A DNA stretch of 64,000 nt from Roseiconus nitratireducens (GTDB taxonomy: Bacteria > Planctomycetota > Planctomycetia > Pirellulales > Pirellulaceae), in the NCBI RefSeq assembly GCF_008629675.1, contig NZ_VWOX01000012.1:156456-220455 (forward strand), given 5' to 3'. The translations under genes were made by a program, and so were the position numbers. The notes below the pieces were generated by a model. That model saw only the letters and a list, made by a program, of their open reading frames with translations, was not told the origin of the DNA and made no database searches. This document shows, piece after piece, positions 18,067-29,000 of this stretch (position 1 is the stretch's first letter; every line of letters starts with the position of its first letter).

Positions 18067-19461
18067 ATGAAGCAGCAACACAGGAATGATTATCAGCCCT
18101 GCGATCGTCGCTCGATGCTGAAGTCAGCGGCATGCGGATTCGGAGGGCTCGCCGCCGCGGGCTTGGCGAACCAAGTTGCGAACGCTGGGGCAACGCATTT
18201 CACCCCCAAAGCAAAACGGGTGATCTTTCTGTTCATGCACGGTGGCGTCAGCCAAATGGATTCGTTTGACCGAAAGCCCACCTTGAACGAACAACACGGC
18301 AACCCGCTGCCTTACGCATTGCCTGGGCTGATTCGGCCGGATCGACTAGGGAAAGTCTTTGGGACCGATTGGAAGTGGAAAAGGCACGGCGACTGTGGCC
18401 AGTGGGTCACGGAACTTTTTCCGCACACCGCCAAAATTGTTGACAAGCTTTGCTTCATCAAAAGCATGCACACCGAAGGCGAAGCACACGGCCAGGCGGT
18501 CTTGCGTTTACATACCGGTGAAGCAGCCTTCGACCGGCCCAGCGTGGGCTCTTGGGTCAGCTATGGCCTTGGCAACGAAAACGAGAATTTGCCAGCCTTT
18601 GTCGCTCTCGACTACCCACCGATGCACGGTGGAGTACGGCTTTACGGCAGTTCTTTCTTACCCGCCGAACACCAGGCGATGCAAATCAAGCTGAGAACGA
18701 CGCCTGACAAAGTTGCGGAAATAAGAAACCTTCACAGCGACTTGCTCTCCGAATCGCGTCAGCGCGAGCAGGTCGACGCAATCGTCGAACTGAGCCGCCA
18801 ACATGCTGTCCATGACCCGAACATCGAAGGTGTCATTCGATCGTTCGAGCTAGCCTACCGGATGCAATCGATCGCCCCGGAAATCTTGGATCTCGGCCAA
18901 GAATCAAAAGCAACGTTGGCAATGTATGGCGTTGGTGACCAGCCGTGTGATGGCTATGCCCGTCAGTGTTTATTGGCTCGCCGAATGGCAGAAGCCGGCG
19001 TGCGGTTCATTCAAGTGGCCACCGACTATCACTGGGATCACCACGGCAATATCGAGAAAGACCTTCCACAAAGTGCGGCTAAGACCGATAAGCCCGTCGC
19101 GGCGCTGATCAACGATTTAGACCGGCGCGGCCTGTTGGACGACACGCTGGTGGTTTGGGCCGGAGAATTCGGACGCACTCCCGTCTCGCAGATTGATCGT
19201 GGTGCTCCCGGGCGCGATCACAATCCCCATGGATTCACGATCTGGATGGCGGGCGGCGGCGTGAGGCCAGGTTACAGCCACGGGGAAACCAATGACTTCG
19301 GCTACCTAGCTGTTGAAAAAAAGGTCCACATGCATGACTTGCACGCAACCATCCTGCATCTGCTGGGCCTGGATCACGAGCGACTCACCTACCGCTACGC
19401 TGGACGAGACTTCCGACTCACCGACGTCTATGGCAATGTGGTCCATGAGGTGATCGCATGA
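18067..19461 (+). CDS. DUF1501 family secreted protein (sulfatase/phosphatase-like fold)
   Basis: 464 residues from the ATG at 18067, four bases after the preceding stop; the frame also extends 12 codons upstream into the previous gene. A twin-arginine-like signal (DRRSMLKSAACGFGGLAAAG) is followed by the family signature VIFLFMHGGVSQMDSFDRKP. Later landmarks are VWAGEFGRTPVSQ, GRDHNPHGFTIWMAGGGV and LHATILHLLGLDHERLTY, which resemble metal-binding segments of alkaline-phosphatase-superfamily enzymes. DUF1501 proteins are very abundant in planctomycetes and are nearly always encoded next to DUF1549/DUF1553 proteins; their activity is not established. Its stop overlaps the next ATG by four bases. 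Confidence 0.94.
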   Translation: MKQQHRNDYQPCDRRSMLKSAACGFGGLAAAGLANQVANAGATHFTPKAKRVIFLFMHGGVSQMDSFDRKPTLNEQHGNPLPYALPGLIRPDRLGKVFGTDWKWKRHGDCGQWVTELFPHTAKIVDKLCFIKSMHTEGEAHGQAVLRLHTGEAAFDRPSVGSWVSYGLGNENENLPAFVALDYPPMHGGVRLYGSSFLPAEHQAMQIKLRTTPDKVAEIRNLHSDLLSESRQREQVDAIVELSRQHAVHDPNIEGVIRSFELAYRMQSIAPEILDLGQESKATLAMYGVGDQPCDGYARQCLLARRMAEAGVRFIQVATDYHWDHHGNIEKDLPQSAAKTDKPVAALINDLDRRGLLDDTLVVWAGEFGRTPVSQIDRGAPGRDHNPHGFTIWMAGGGVRPGYSHGETNDFGYLAVEKKVHMHDLHATILHLLGLDHERLTYRYAGRDFRLTDVYGNVVHEVIA

Positions 19462-20330
19462 GATTCTTAAGCCTGATTGCGTTATTGGGCACCTTTGCGT
19501 TTACTCAAACGTCCCTGGCGCAATCTCCGACTCATCCAGATATCGAATATGCCAAGATCGGTGATCGATCCTTGCGCCTGGATCTCTATCGGCCTCGCTC
19601 GGGTCAGGACAAAACTCCGCTCATCGTTTGGGTGCATGGCGGTGCCTGGAGGTCCGGTTCCAAAAAGAGCGTTCCGGTCAAGCATTGGCTTGAGCATGAT
19701 TTCACAATCGCCAGTGTCGATTATCGGTTGAGCGGTGAAGCGAAATTCCCTGCCCAGATTCACGACATCAAAGCAGCGATTCGTTTCTTGCGTTCTCGCG
19801 CAGACGATTTCGGAATTGATTCAGAACGCGTCGCTGTTGCCGGCTCTTCGGCCGGCGGTCACCTGGCCGCATTGGTAGGCGTGTCGAATGGCGTCACGGA
19901 CCTTGAAGGTACCGTAGGACAATGCCAGGATTTCCGTTCGGATGTCGGCGCGACCGTTTCATTCTACGGTGCCTCTAATCTGCAGTCGATTCTTTCCCAA
20001 TCCACCCAACATGGCCTGAGTGTTCGCGTTCCCGCCTTGCAACTGTTGTTGGGGGGACAGCCGGATGACGTTCCGGACCTCGCTCAGTTGGCCAGTCCCG
20101 TAATTCATGTGGATCCCTCGGACCCGCCGCTCTGGTTGATCCATGGCGACGCCGATCCACAAATGCCAATCGAGCAATCGGTTGAACTAGAATCCGTCTA
20201 CAGAAAACACAATCTGTCGGTCGAATTCACCGTAATCGCTGGGGGCAAACACGGCGGTGAGAAATTTTACACGGATCAAAATCTGTCCCGTCTGGCCGTC
20301 CAGCTACTGCGAGCCTTTCACTCAGAATAG
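19458..20330 (+). CDS. Secreted alpha/beta-hydrolase, BD-FAE/esterase-lipase type
   Basis: 290 residues with a cleavable signal peptide (about 1-21, ending SLAQS). The oxyanion motif HGGAWRSGS and the nucleophile elbow GSSAGGHLAAL define the esterase/lipase (acetylesterase, carboxylesterase-type) branch of the fold. The acid and base are probably in HGDADPQMPI and GGKHGG. Related enzymes deacetylate or de-esterify plant or algal polysaccharides. It is the last gene of the overlapping run starting at 8418 (ATGA overlap with the DUF1501 gene). A secreted de-esterifying enzyme in this operon fits extracellular release of a sugar-acid-containing substrate. Confidence 0.9.
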   Translation: MRFLSLIALLGTFAFTQTSLAQSPTHPDIEYAKIGDRSLRLDLYRPRSGQDKTPLIVWVHGGAWRSGSKKSVPVKHWLEHDFTIASVDYRLSGEAKFPAQIHDIKAAIRFLRSRADDFGIDSERVAVAGSSAGGHLAALVGVSNGVTDLEGTVGQCQDFRSDVGATVSFYGASNLQSILSQSTQHGLSVRVPALQLLLGGQPDDVPDLAQLASPVIHVDPSDPPLWLIHGDADPQMPIEQSVELESVYRKHNLSVEFTVIAGGKHGGEKFYTDQNLSRLAVQLLRAFHSE

Positions 20331-20604
20331 ACCAGACGATCGTGTTCGCTGAAACCGACTGACGTTGTGCCGCCGATTCCTTGGAAACAGCCAGCTGGGA
20401 GGATCCTCTGCCCTGATGCCCTCGTGAGATCTGCCGCCCTTCGCTGGGGCTGAAAAGACGCCGGGTTTTCTTGTCCGGTTGTGTGAAGGCTGGTCTGTTC
20501 CTGGACGGTTGCTTCTCGATCTGTCCCGTGCTGTCCATCGGGGGACCGCGTGGGATGCAGAACAAGCGTTTTCACAGGGGAACCGATTGGGTCACCCAAA
20601 GAGA

Positions 20605-20638
20605 AAAGCCTGTTTTTGCTTATACAAAAACAGGCTTT
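20605..20638 (-). terminator. Rho-independent terminator of tRNA-Gln
   Basis: A perfect 14-base-pair hairpin: AAAGCCTGTTTTTG at 20605-20618, a six-base loop, and its exact complement at 20625-20638. On the minus strand the stem ends in a short T-rich run (TTTTCTC). It begins four bases after the tRNA 3' end, the expected place for a terminator. Confidence 0.8.
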
Positions 20639-20641
20639 CAG

Positions 20642-20713
20642 CTACCCCGCTAGGACTTGAACCTAGAATGACTGAACCAAAATCAGTAGTGTTGCCAATT
20701 ACACCACGGGGTA
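20642..20713 (-). tRNA. tRNA-Gln (anticodon TTG)
   Basis: The 72-base cloverleaf folds by eye on the minus strand. The acceptor stem is TACCCCG/CGGGGTA, the D arm closes with GTG/CAC, the anticodon stem is ACTGA/TCAGT around the loop TTTTGGT (anticodon TTG), and the T arm is CTAGG-TTCAAGT-CCTAG. U1 and a G discriminator base are typical glutamine identity features. The 3' CCA is not encoded. A hairpin terminator follows immediately. Confidence 0.95.
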
Positions 20714-21233
20714 GTGGTCGTTGGACGCGTCAGTTTAGCAATTCACTTGCGACTGATGAATAGGACTCCGGCCGTTCTGGACAGGTTCGTCGCGGAATTT
20801 TTTGTCTCGCCGCCCGGCCGTCGACCGCAACCGATCGACGCTTGACGTCGGGCCGCGATTTCGGGGGGGCGATCGGGTCGCTGTGCGAGTGTCATGCCGA
20901 CCATCCAATGCATCCGGACCCCCACAGGGGCGTCCTGGCCCGCCACAAGCGGACCTGTTGGCAACTGAACCCGCGACGCCGACTTCGCGGTTGGACGTTG
21001 ACAACCTCTGTCCCGCTCTAGCGGCCGATTGCCTATATTTGTGCGGGTCCCGGCCAACGTCAATCCCCACGCGAAAACCAATCCCTCACCCGCACCGGCC
21101 GGCAGGTGCCCAGGTGGGCAGCAACCCAGGTGAGTCGGTGCCCAGGTGAATCGGTGACCGCCGATCTGCCAAGTGCGCCGACCGCGGATGTAAGAACCAC
21201 CGGCCGTACGAGACGGCTTTTTCGGAGAATCGC
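20714..21233. other. Non-coding stretch upstream of transporter gene
   Basis: This 520-base gap has frames open on both strands, as expected in GC-rich DNA, but none with recognisable features. Three copies of CCCAGGTG occur between about 21109 and 21148. A short GCCGT...ACGGC hairpin followed by TTTTT lies at 21203-21222, only 12 bases before the transporter start, and could be an attenuator or chance. The promoters of the tRNA (minus) and the transporter (plus) must lie here. Confidence 0.45.
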
Positions 21234-23414
<2,181 letters not shown>

Positions 23415-23424
23415 ACCCGCCACC

Positions 23425-23480
23425 GGCCAGCCGCGAGGGTTCCGGCCAACCGCGAGGTTTCGGCCAGCCGCGAGGTTTCG
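23425..23480. repeat. Three tandem copies of an 18-19 base unit
   Basis: Between the transporter stop and the kinase gene the unit GGCCAGCCGCGAGGTTTC occurs three times with minor changes, starting at 23425, 23444 and 23462. It is too short and GC-rich to be diagnostic. Confidence 0.7.
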
Positions 23481-23578
23481 GGGCGATTGATCGGCCGGGC
23501 CCGGTTCTTTCAAGACATCGCGAACAAACAAAGACGCGACCGGAAAACGACCTTCACGGAGACGATGACTTTCGAGAA

Positions 23579-24886
23579 ATGACGATGGCCAGCGTGTTTC
23601 AAGAATCGGCGATCCGCAGCGGGCTGGTCACCCAGCGGCAAATGAAGACCGTGATCGATAACGTCCAATCGGACACCGACGACGCGTTGATCGCCGCGAC
23701 CCTGGTTAAGAGTGGCATCCTGACCGAGTACCAGGCGCAGCAACTGCACGCCGGCCGCACCAAGCTGACGCTGGGTCCGTACCTGATCACCGACTGGATC
23801 GGCCAGGGTGGGATGGGCCAGGTCTTCAAGGCGGTTCACAGCGTCATGGGTCGACAGTGCGCCATCAAGGTCTTGCCGCGGGAAAAGGCGACGGAAATTT
23901 CGCGTGAGTCTTTCACCCGCGAGATCCGGCTGCAGGCCGGAATGGACTGTCCTTACGTGGTCCGCGCCTTCGACGCCGGCCAGGACGGCAACGTGCACTA
24001 CCTGGTCACCGAATACGTCCCCGGCACCGACCTGAGAAAACTGATCCGGCGGGGCGGCCCGCTGGGGATGCATCATGCCGCGATGGTGATTTCCCAAGCG
24101 GCCCGCGGACTTCAGTACGCCCACGACCTGGGGCTGGTCCATCGAGACGTCAAACCGGGGAACATCCTGGTCACTCCGGATGGACACGCGAAAGTCTCCG
24201 ACATCGGGCTCGCGGCCTGGACCATGGGATTGGAAGACGATCCGCGGGCGGGAAAGATCGTTGGCACGGCCGACTACCTGTCTCCGGAACAGATCCGCAA
24301 CCCGCGCTCGGTCGGCCCGGCCAGCGACTTGTATTCGCTCGGGTGCACGCTGTATTACACCGTGACCGGCAAGGTTCCTTTCCCGGGTGGCGATTCACGC
24401 AGCAAATGCAAGCGCCATTGCGAACAAACTCCGTGGCACCCCCGCAAGTTTGCACCGGACCTGACCGAAGACTTTGTCGACCTGATTGCCGACATGATGG
24501 AAAAAGACCCGGCGCGGCGAATCGGATCCGCGTCGGAAGTCGCCGAACGGCTGGAAGCCTGGTGCACGACCTCGTTCGACGTCGATCGCCCGATCAATCG
24601 CCAGGCGTGGACGGCACCGCCGATCGGCGTGGAAAGCGAAGAAACCAGTTGGGCTTCGTTGAATCCCGCCGAGCCGCCGCCGGTGATTCAGCCCCAGCCG
24701 ATCGGCAGCGGTAGCGGAACCACACCGTCGGATTCGCGTCTGCCACCGCTATTGGACCAACCGGTCGACCCGGCCATGGCCGCGGCCCGCAAAAACCGCT
24801 GGGGGTTCGGGTTCGCCTGGGGCATCCTGCTGGGAGGCGTGCTAGGCGGTCTGATCACCGCCGTGGTGATGAAGATGAATTCTTGA
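23579..24886 (+). CDS. Membrane-anchored serine/threonine protein kinase with DIG instead of DFG
   Basis: 435 residues. An N-terminal region of about 65 residues (ILTEYQAQQLHAGR) precedes the kinase domain. Key residues are visible: glycine loop GQGGMGQVF, lysine K97 in CAIKV, catalytic D190 in HRDVKPGN with K192 and N195, and metal-binding D208 in DIG, where F is replaced by I. The activation segment ends GTADYLSPEQ. A Pro-rich linker leads to one C-terminal transmembrane helix (FAWGILLGGVLGGLITAVV), so the kinase faces the cytoplasm with almost nothing outside. The catalytic residues are intact; hydrophobic substitutions at the DFG Phe are tolerated in some active kinases. Confidence 0.92.
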   Translation: MTMASVFQESAIRSGLVTQRQMKTVIDNVQSDTDDALIAATLVKSGILTEYQAQQLHAGRTKLTLGPYLITDWIGQGGMGQVFKAVHSVMGRQCAIKVLPREKATEISRESFTREIRLQAGMDCPYVVRAFDAGQDGNVHYLVTEYVPGTDLRKLIRRGGPLGMHHAAMVISQAARGLQYAHDLGLVHRDVKPGNILVTPDGHAKVSDIGLAAWTMGLEDDPRAGKIVGTADYLSPEQIRNPRSVGPASDLYSLGCTLYYTVTGKVPFPGGDSRSKCKRHCEQTPWHPRKFAPDLTEDFVDLIADMMEKDPARRIGSASEVAERLEAWCTTSFDVDRPINRQAWTAPPIGVESEETSWASLNPAEPPPVIQPQPIGSGSGTTPSDSRLPPLLDQPVDPAMAAARKNRWGFGFAWGILLGGVLGGLITAVVMKMNS

Positions 24887-25211
24887 TGCCCGTGAAGCGG
24901 CACGCGGATGCTGGACTTTGCTCGACTCCAGCCGCGAAGCGACGTCGGAATCGCCCACCAATAAAGCAGGACAGTTGACGCACTAGCCGGACAGCGACTC
25001 TTTGTGTGCGCCGCGTGTTTTCGCGCCTCCAGCGGCGGCTAACGCCTCGCCGCTCATGGCACTGCAAATCACGGTGTTTTTGATTGAAGGGGCGCTGTCC
25101 AGCTAGGCCCTATCTGAAAACTCGCATCCCCCTGGACGCTGCCGTCGTGTTTGCGGCTGAAAGCCACGCTCTGGCGAGCGTAGCTACTCAATTCTGGACA
25201 ATGCGTGGTGC
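24887..25211. other. Intergenic region with fragments of a dispersed repeat
   Basis: This 325-base gap lies between the kinase and a convergent VOC gene. It contains CCAGCCGCGAAGCG at 24928-24941, which recurs at 41419-41432 in another gap, and CTCTGGCGAGCGTAGCTAC near 25169. No coding signature was found. Confidence 0.5.
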
Positions 25212-25580
25212 CTACGACGGCGGGACGCAGAGTTCGATCCAATGGCCGTCCGGGTCTTGGACGAACACTTGATGCGCGCCATCGGGCCGCACGCGACGCG
25301 GCAGACGCGTGGCATTTTGGGAATCCAAATGTTCTTCCCACTGATCCAAATCATCAACGATCAGTGCCAGGTGATTGCCGCGGTGCCCGGAATGCACGGC
25401 CTGGTCACGGTCGCCGATCAAATGCAATTCCTGATCGACGCCCAATCGGAACCAAGCCCCAGGAAAATCAAAGTCGGGTCGATCCAAGGCAGGCAGGCAC
25501 AGGACCCGCCGATAGAAATCGACGCTTTGATCGACGTCGGCGACGTGCAGAGCGACATGATTGAGTTGGCGTACTTGCAT
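25212..25580 (-). CDS. VOC-family (glyoxalase/bleomycin-resistance fold) protein
   Basis: 122 residues, a typical single VOC domain of two beta-alpha-beta-beta-beta modules. It starts LNHVALHVADVDQSVDFYRR, with a metal-ligand histidine, and has ELHLIG, NHLALIVDDL and FVQDPDGHWIEL, which supply the other ligand positions. The family includes glyoxalase I, dioxygenases and antibiotic-binding proteins, so the reaction cannot be named. It is the last gene of a three-gene minus-strand run beginning with the Tex-like gene; 18 bases separate it from the gene upstream. Confidence 0.9.
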   Translation of the reverse strand: MQVRQLNHVALHVADVDQSVDFYRRVLCLPALDRPDFDFPGAWFRLGVDQELHLIGDRDQAVHSGHRGNHLALIVDDLDQWEEHLDSQNATRLPRRVRPDGAHQVFVQDPDGHWIELCVPPS

Positions 25581-25598
25581 GATCCTGGCCCCGAGCGA

Positions 25599-26090
25599 TC
25601 AGGCCGATCGAGACGCGTACTGTTCGGCGTATTCGATGGTCCAGGCATCGATGATGCTCTCGAACTCGGCAACGTCCACTTCGTCGATGCTGCGGAAGAA
25701 CGCGCGGTTGAATAATTCGCGATTTTTGACCGTCGCCTTGCCCTTCAAATCCAGCACCCGCAGATCACTGTAGGGGCGAATCACCATCTCGAACCGGCTA
25801 TAAGCATTGGACCGCCGCCCGCTTTCAATTTGCAGATCGTCGCGATAACACGCGGTTCCCCAACCGACTTCCCCGAACAGCGATTCCTGACGAAACCCGG
25901 GAAATGCATCGACGATGCTGTGCACCTTTTTTTCGATGCGGTCGGACAAGGCCAACCGATACGAGGTGTGCATCCGCTTCAACTCTTCTTCGGTCAGCTC
26001 CTTTCGCTTCTCCTCTGAAGCGTGCTGCTCCCGTCGCTGATGGCCACGTTGGATCGCCGATTCCAAACGCGACTTGAAATCATCACTCAT
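25599..26090 (-). CDS. Conserved hypothetical cytosolic protein
   Basis: 163 residues, no signal peptide or membrane helix. The first 50 residues are strongly charged and probably helical (ESAIQRGHQRREQHASEEKR); a compact domain follows (FGEVGWGTACYRDDLQIE, SRFEMVIRPYSDLRVLDLKG, ELFNRAFFRSIDEVDVAEFE). I do not recognise the family. The ATG overlaps the stop of the Tex-like gene (four bases), so the two are probably translationally coupled. Confidence 0.8.
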   Translation of the reverse strand: MSDDFKSRLESAIQRGHQRREQHASEEKRKELTEEELKRMHTSYRLALSDRIEKKVHSIVDAFPGFRQESLFGEVGWGTACYRDDLQIESGRRSNAYSRFEMVIRPYSDLRVLDLKGKATVKNRELFNRAFFRSIDEVDVAEFESIIDAWTIEYAEQYASRSA

Positions 26091-29000
26091 TCGGAGGCCC
26101 CCGAGCTGTTTGCGTCGCCCGTTTTGCTTTCAGCCGACGGTGCCGATTCGGCCGGTGACTCCTTGGCGGCCGGAGTCGCGTCCGATGCTGGGGGATCACC
26201 GGCTGCCTGGGACTCTTCCGCCTTGGGCTTGGATTTTTGCTGCGGCTTCCCGTCGCTCTGCTTCTCAGCGGACTTCTTTTCGCTGCCGGAGTAGAACTGC
26301 AGCAGATCGCCGAAGGAGCGAAGCGGCTCGTCGCCCTTCTGCATGGCGTCGCTGATCGGTTTGGCTTCGGGCTTGGCGACCACTCGGTAGGATTCCGGTT
26401 GACGAGACTTTCGTCCGCCGCGTTGATCGCGAGACCGGCCACCGCGCGGCGGTCCGCCGGACGCCTTGCCTCGGCCGCCACGTCCCGATCCGCCGGAGGA
26501 GGCGCCGGCACCTCGGCCACGGCCTCGCCCCGAGTCATCGCTGCGTCCGGCTCCACCGCGACCACGCCCGCCAGCGGGTTTTCCTCCCCGGCGAGAATCG
26601 CGTCGCGAATCGCCGCGGTCCTGCCGAGCCTGCTCGGCGGCGGCTTCCTGCTGCGGCGAGAGTGCGCTGAGTCCCACGCGGCGTCGCTTCTCATCGATCC
26701 CGGTCACCCACGCCGTCACGACATCACCGACTTGGATGGCTTCGTTCAGATCTTCGACGTACCCGTCACTCAGTCGGCTGACGTGGATCAGACCGCTGCA
26801 GTCCGGTGCCAATTCGACGAACACGCCGAAGGCCATCACGCCGACGACCACGCCGACCACCTGGTCGCCGGTCTTCAACGTTTTCAGGGTCGGCATCGTG
26901 GTCAACACGCCCGGCGGATCGTCACTGACGGCGGTCTCGCCGAACGGATCGCACAGCCAGCCCACCAGCTGGTGCACGCGGTGTTTTCCGACCTGCCATT
27001 CCTTGATGCACTTATCAATCTTGGCCTGTTCCGGACGGGGCCGTTTGACCACCTGCACGGCGGCGGGCGTTTCCTCCGCAGGCGCTTCCGGCGTGCCCGC
27101 GGATTGATCGGATGCTTGCTCCGACGTGGCGTCCGCTTCCGGAGCCTCCGTTTCCGCGTCCGATGTTTCCGACGAATCCGATGCCGCTTGCGGCTCGCCT
27201 TCTGGCGATTCGTCAGCAGAGCCGGCGGGCTGGACGGGTTCCGTCTGCGGCGATGCATCGGAGTCGGCATCGGATGCGGCCATCGCCGACGCCTCGCTGG
27301 TCGCCGCGTCGGCCTGGGAATCCGATGCGGACGAATCGGCATCATCCGGCAACGTGAACTCACCGGCTTTCTCGCCGGCTTTGTCAAAATCTTCGACGGC
27401 CGGTTGCGGTTTGGGCGTGGTCGCGTCGACCAACTTCAGTTCCGCCGCTTTCGCTTCTTCCGAAGCTTGCTGGTAGTCGGGTGCCTGATAGCCGGGAGGC
27501 GCCGCCGGTGGCAGTTCAATCTCCAACGCCGTCGCCAGCTTTTTGGCCAGCGAATAGTCGTCGGGATGAATCAGCGTCGCATCCAACGGTTCATCACTCT
27601 CAAAGATTCGCAAGAATGGCAACGCTTGACGGGTTTCCACGGCGCCGGCCCAGCCTTCGAGTGCCAACAGTTCCTGCCGCGATTTCAGCAGCGTTTGCTC
27701 ACGGCGTGACACCAAGGCTTGCGCGGTTGCGTCGCTCATCCCGGGCAATTGACGGAGCCAACCCAGCGGAGCGGCGTTCGCATCGACACCTCCGCGAGAG
27801 GCACCGCTGGCCATGATGTCGCCCAACGTGATCTCGAGTGCCTCGTCGGACAACTCGCTTTGGAAGGACGCCAGACGTAGACGCAGCGGATCGACCTTGG
27901 CGTATGCCTGGGCCGGGTGCAAGATCGAGAAAGCGATCCAGGCGGCGGCACGAAACCGGCGCGGCGTGGAACGCATTTCGGAATTCGCCACGTCACTGCT
28001 GGCGTAGGCATCGGCGCCGGTCCGATCGGCGACCGTCCACCGAATTGAACCTTCGGGGGATTGCGCGATCAAATCGCCCAGTGCGATCAGGCAGGCGCGT
28101 CGGGCCGGCCCGTTGCTGACGACGACCAAATCAACCCCGTGCTGGTGAATCAGCTCACCCATCTTGGCCACGGTTTGGCCACGCACCGCACCGGACAATT
28201 GGCACGGCAAGTCCTCGCCCTCCAGCACGCGTCCGTCGGCCGAAACGATCGCGGTGGCGGCGGTTTTGGGACCGATCGCGTCGATGCTCATCACCACCTT
28301 GGCGTCCACCGGCCCGCGATTAACGTGACGTCGCAGGTGATCGGCCGCGATGCCAACCAGCCGCGCGCTGGCACGTTCGTGCAATTCATCCCACCACGCC
28401 GCTTCGGCGGCTTCGCGAATGTCGGCCTCGTGCCGCATCACGATGTCGTCCAACAGCGGTTCGATGCTCTTGTTCAGACCGACGACCGAACGTTTGATCT
28501 CGGCGACCAGCTTTGCCGCATCGTATTCGAAGGCGCAGACGGCGACCTGGCTGCGGAGGGCGCGCCCGAGCATCACGATCTGGAATGCACTCAGCTTGGT
28601 CGCCTGCAGACGTTTGCCCTCCAGCGGCTTGAGCACGCTGACCAGCCAACGACGCCGCCGTTGACGTGGCGAAATCTTCTTCGGCTTCTTGGAACTCGAT
28701 TTCTTCCCCGCGGCTTCCTTCTCTGCGGGCTTCTTGTCCGCCGGCTTGCTATCCGGATCGGGCTGGAAGCCGGGCAAGTCTTCGCCGGACTTTTGATCGG
28801 CGTTGGCTTCCGACGCTGGCTCCGACTGGGCTTCGCTGTCGGATCCGGCCCGCGCGTCGGTTGAAGTCGCGTCGGTTGAAGTCGCCGTGTCCGATGAATC
28901 CGACTCGGCGGGAGTAGCTTCAGCGTTGGCCGGTGGATCCGCTGACGCTGCCGTCGGAGCCGCTTCGGGGGGCGTGTCGCTCGATTCCGACACCGCCGCA

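Noticed and set aside
20642..20713. An attachment-site duplicate of the tRNA 3' end inside the low-GC region
   Set aside because: I looked for the CTAGGACTTGAACC segment elsewhere between 1 and 20600 and did not see it; any partner would be outside the window.
26237..27709. 490-codon open frame on the plus strand opposite the Tex-like gene
   Set aside because: It is antisense to a gene with strong domain motifs, and its translation is Arg/Gly/Leu-rich with no domain; low-complexity GC-rich codons on the real strand keep the opposite frame open.
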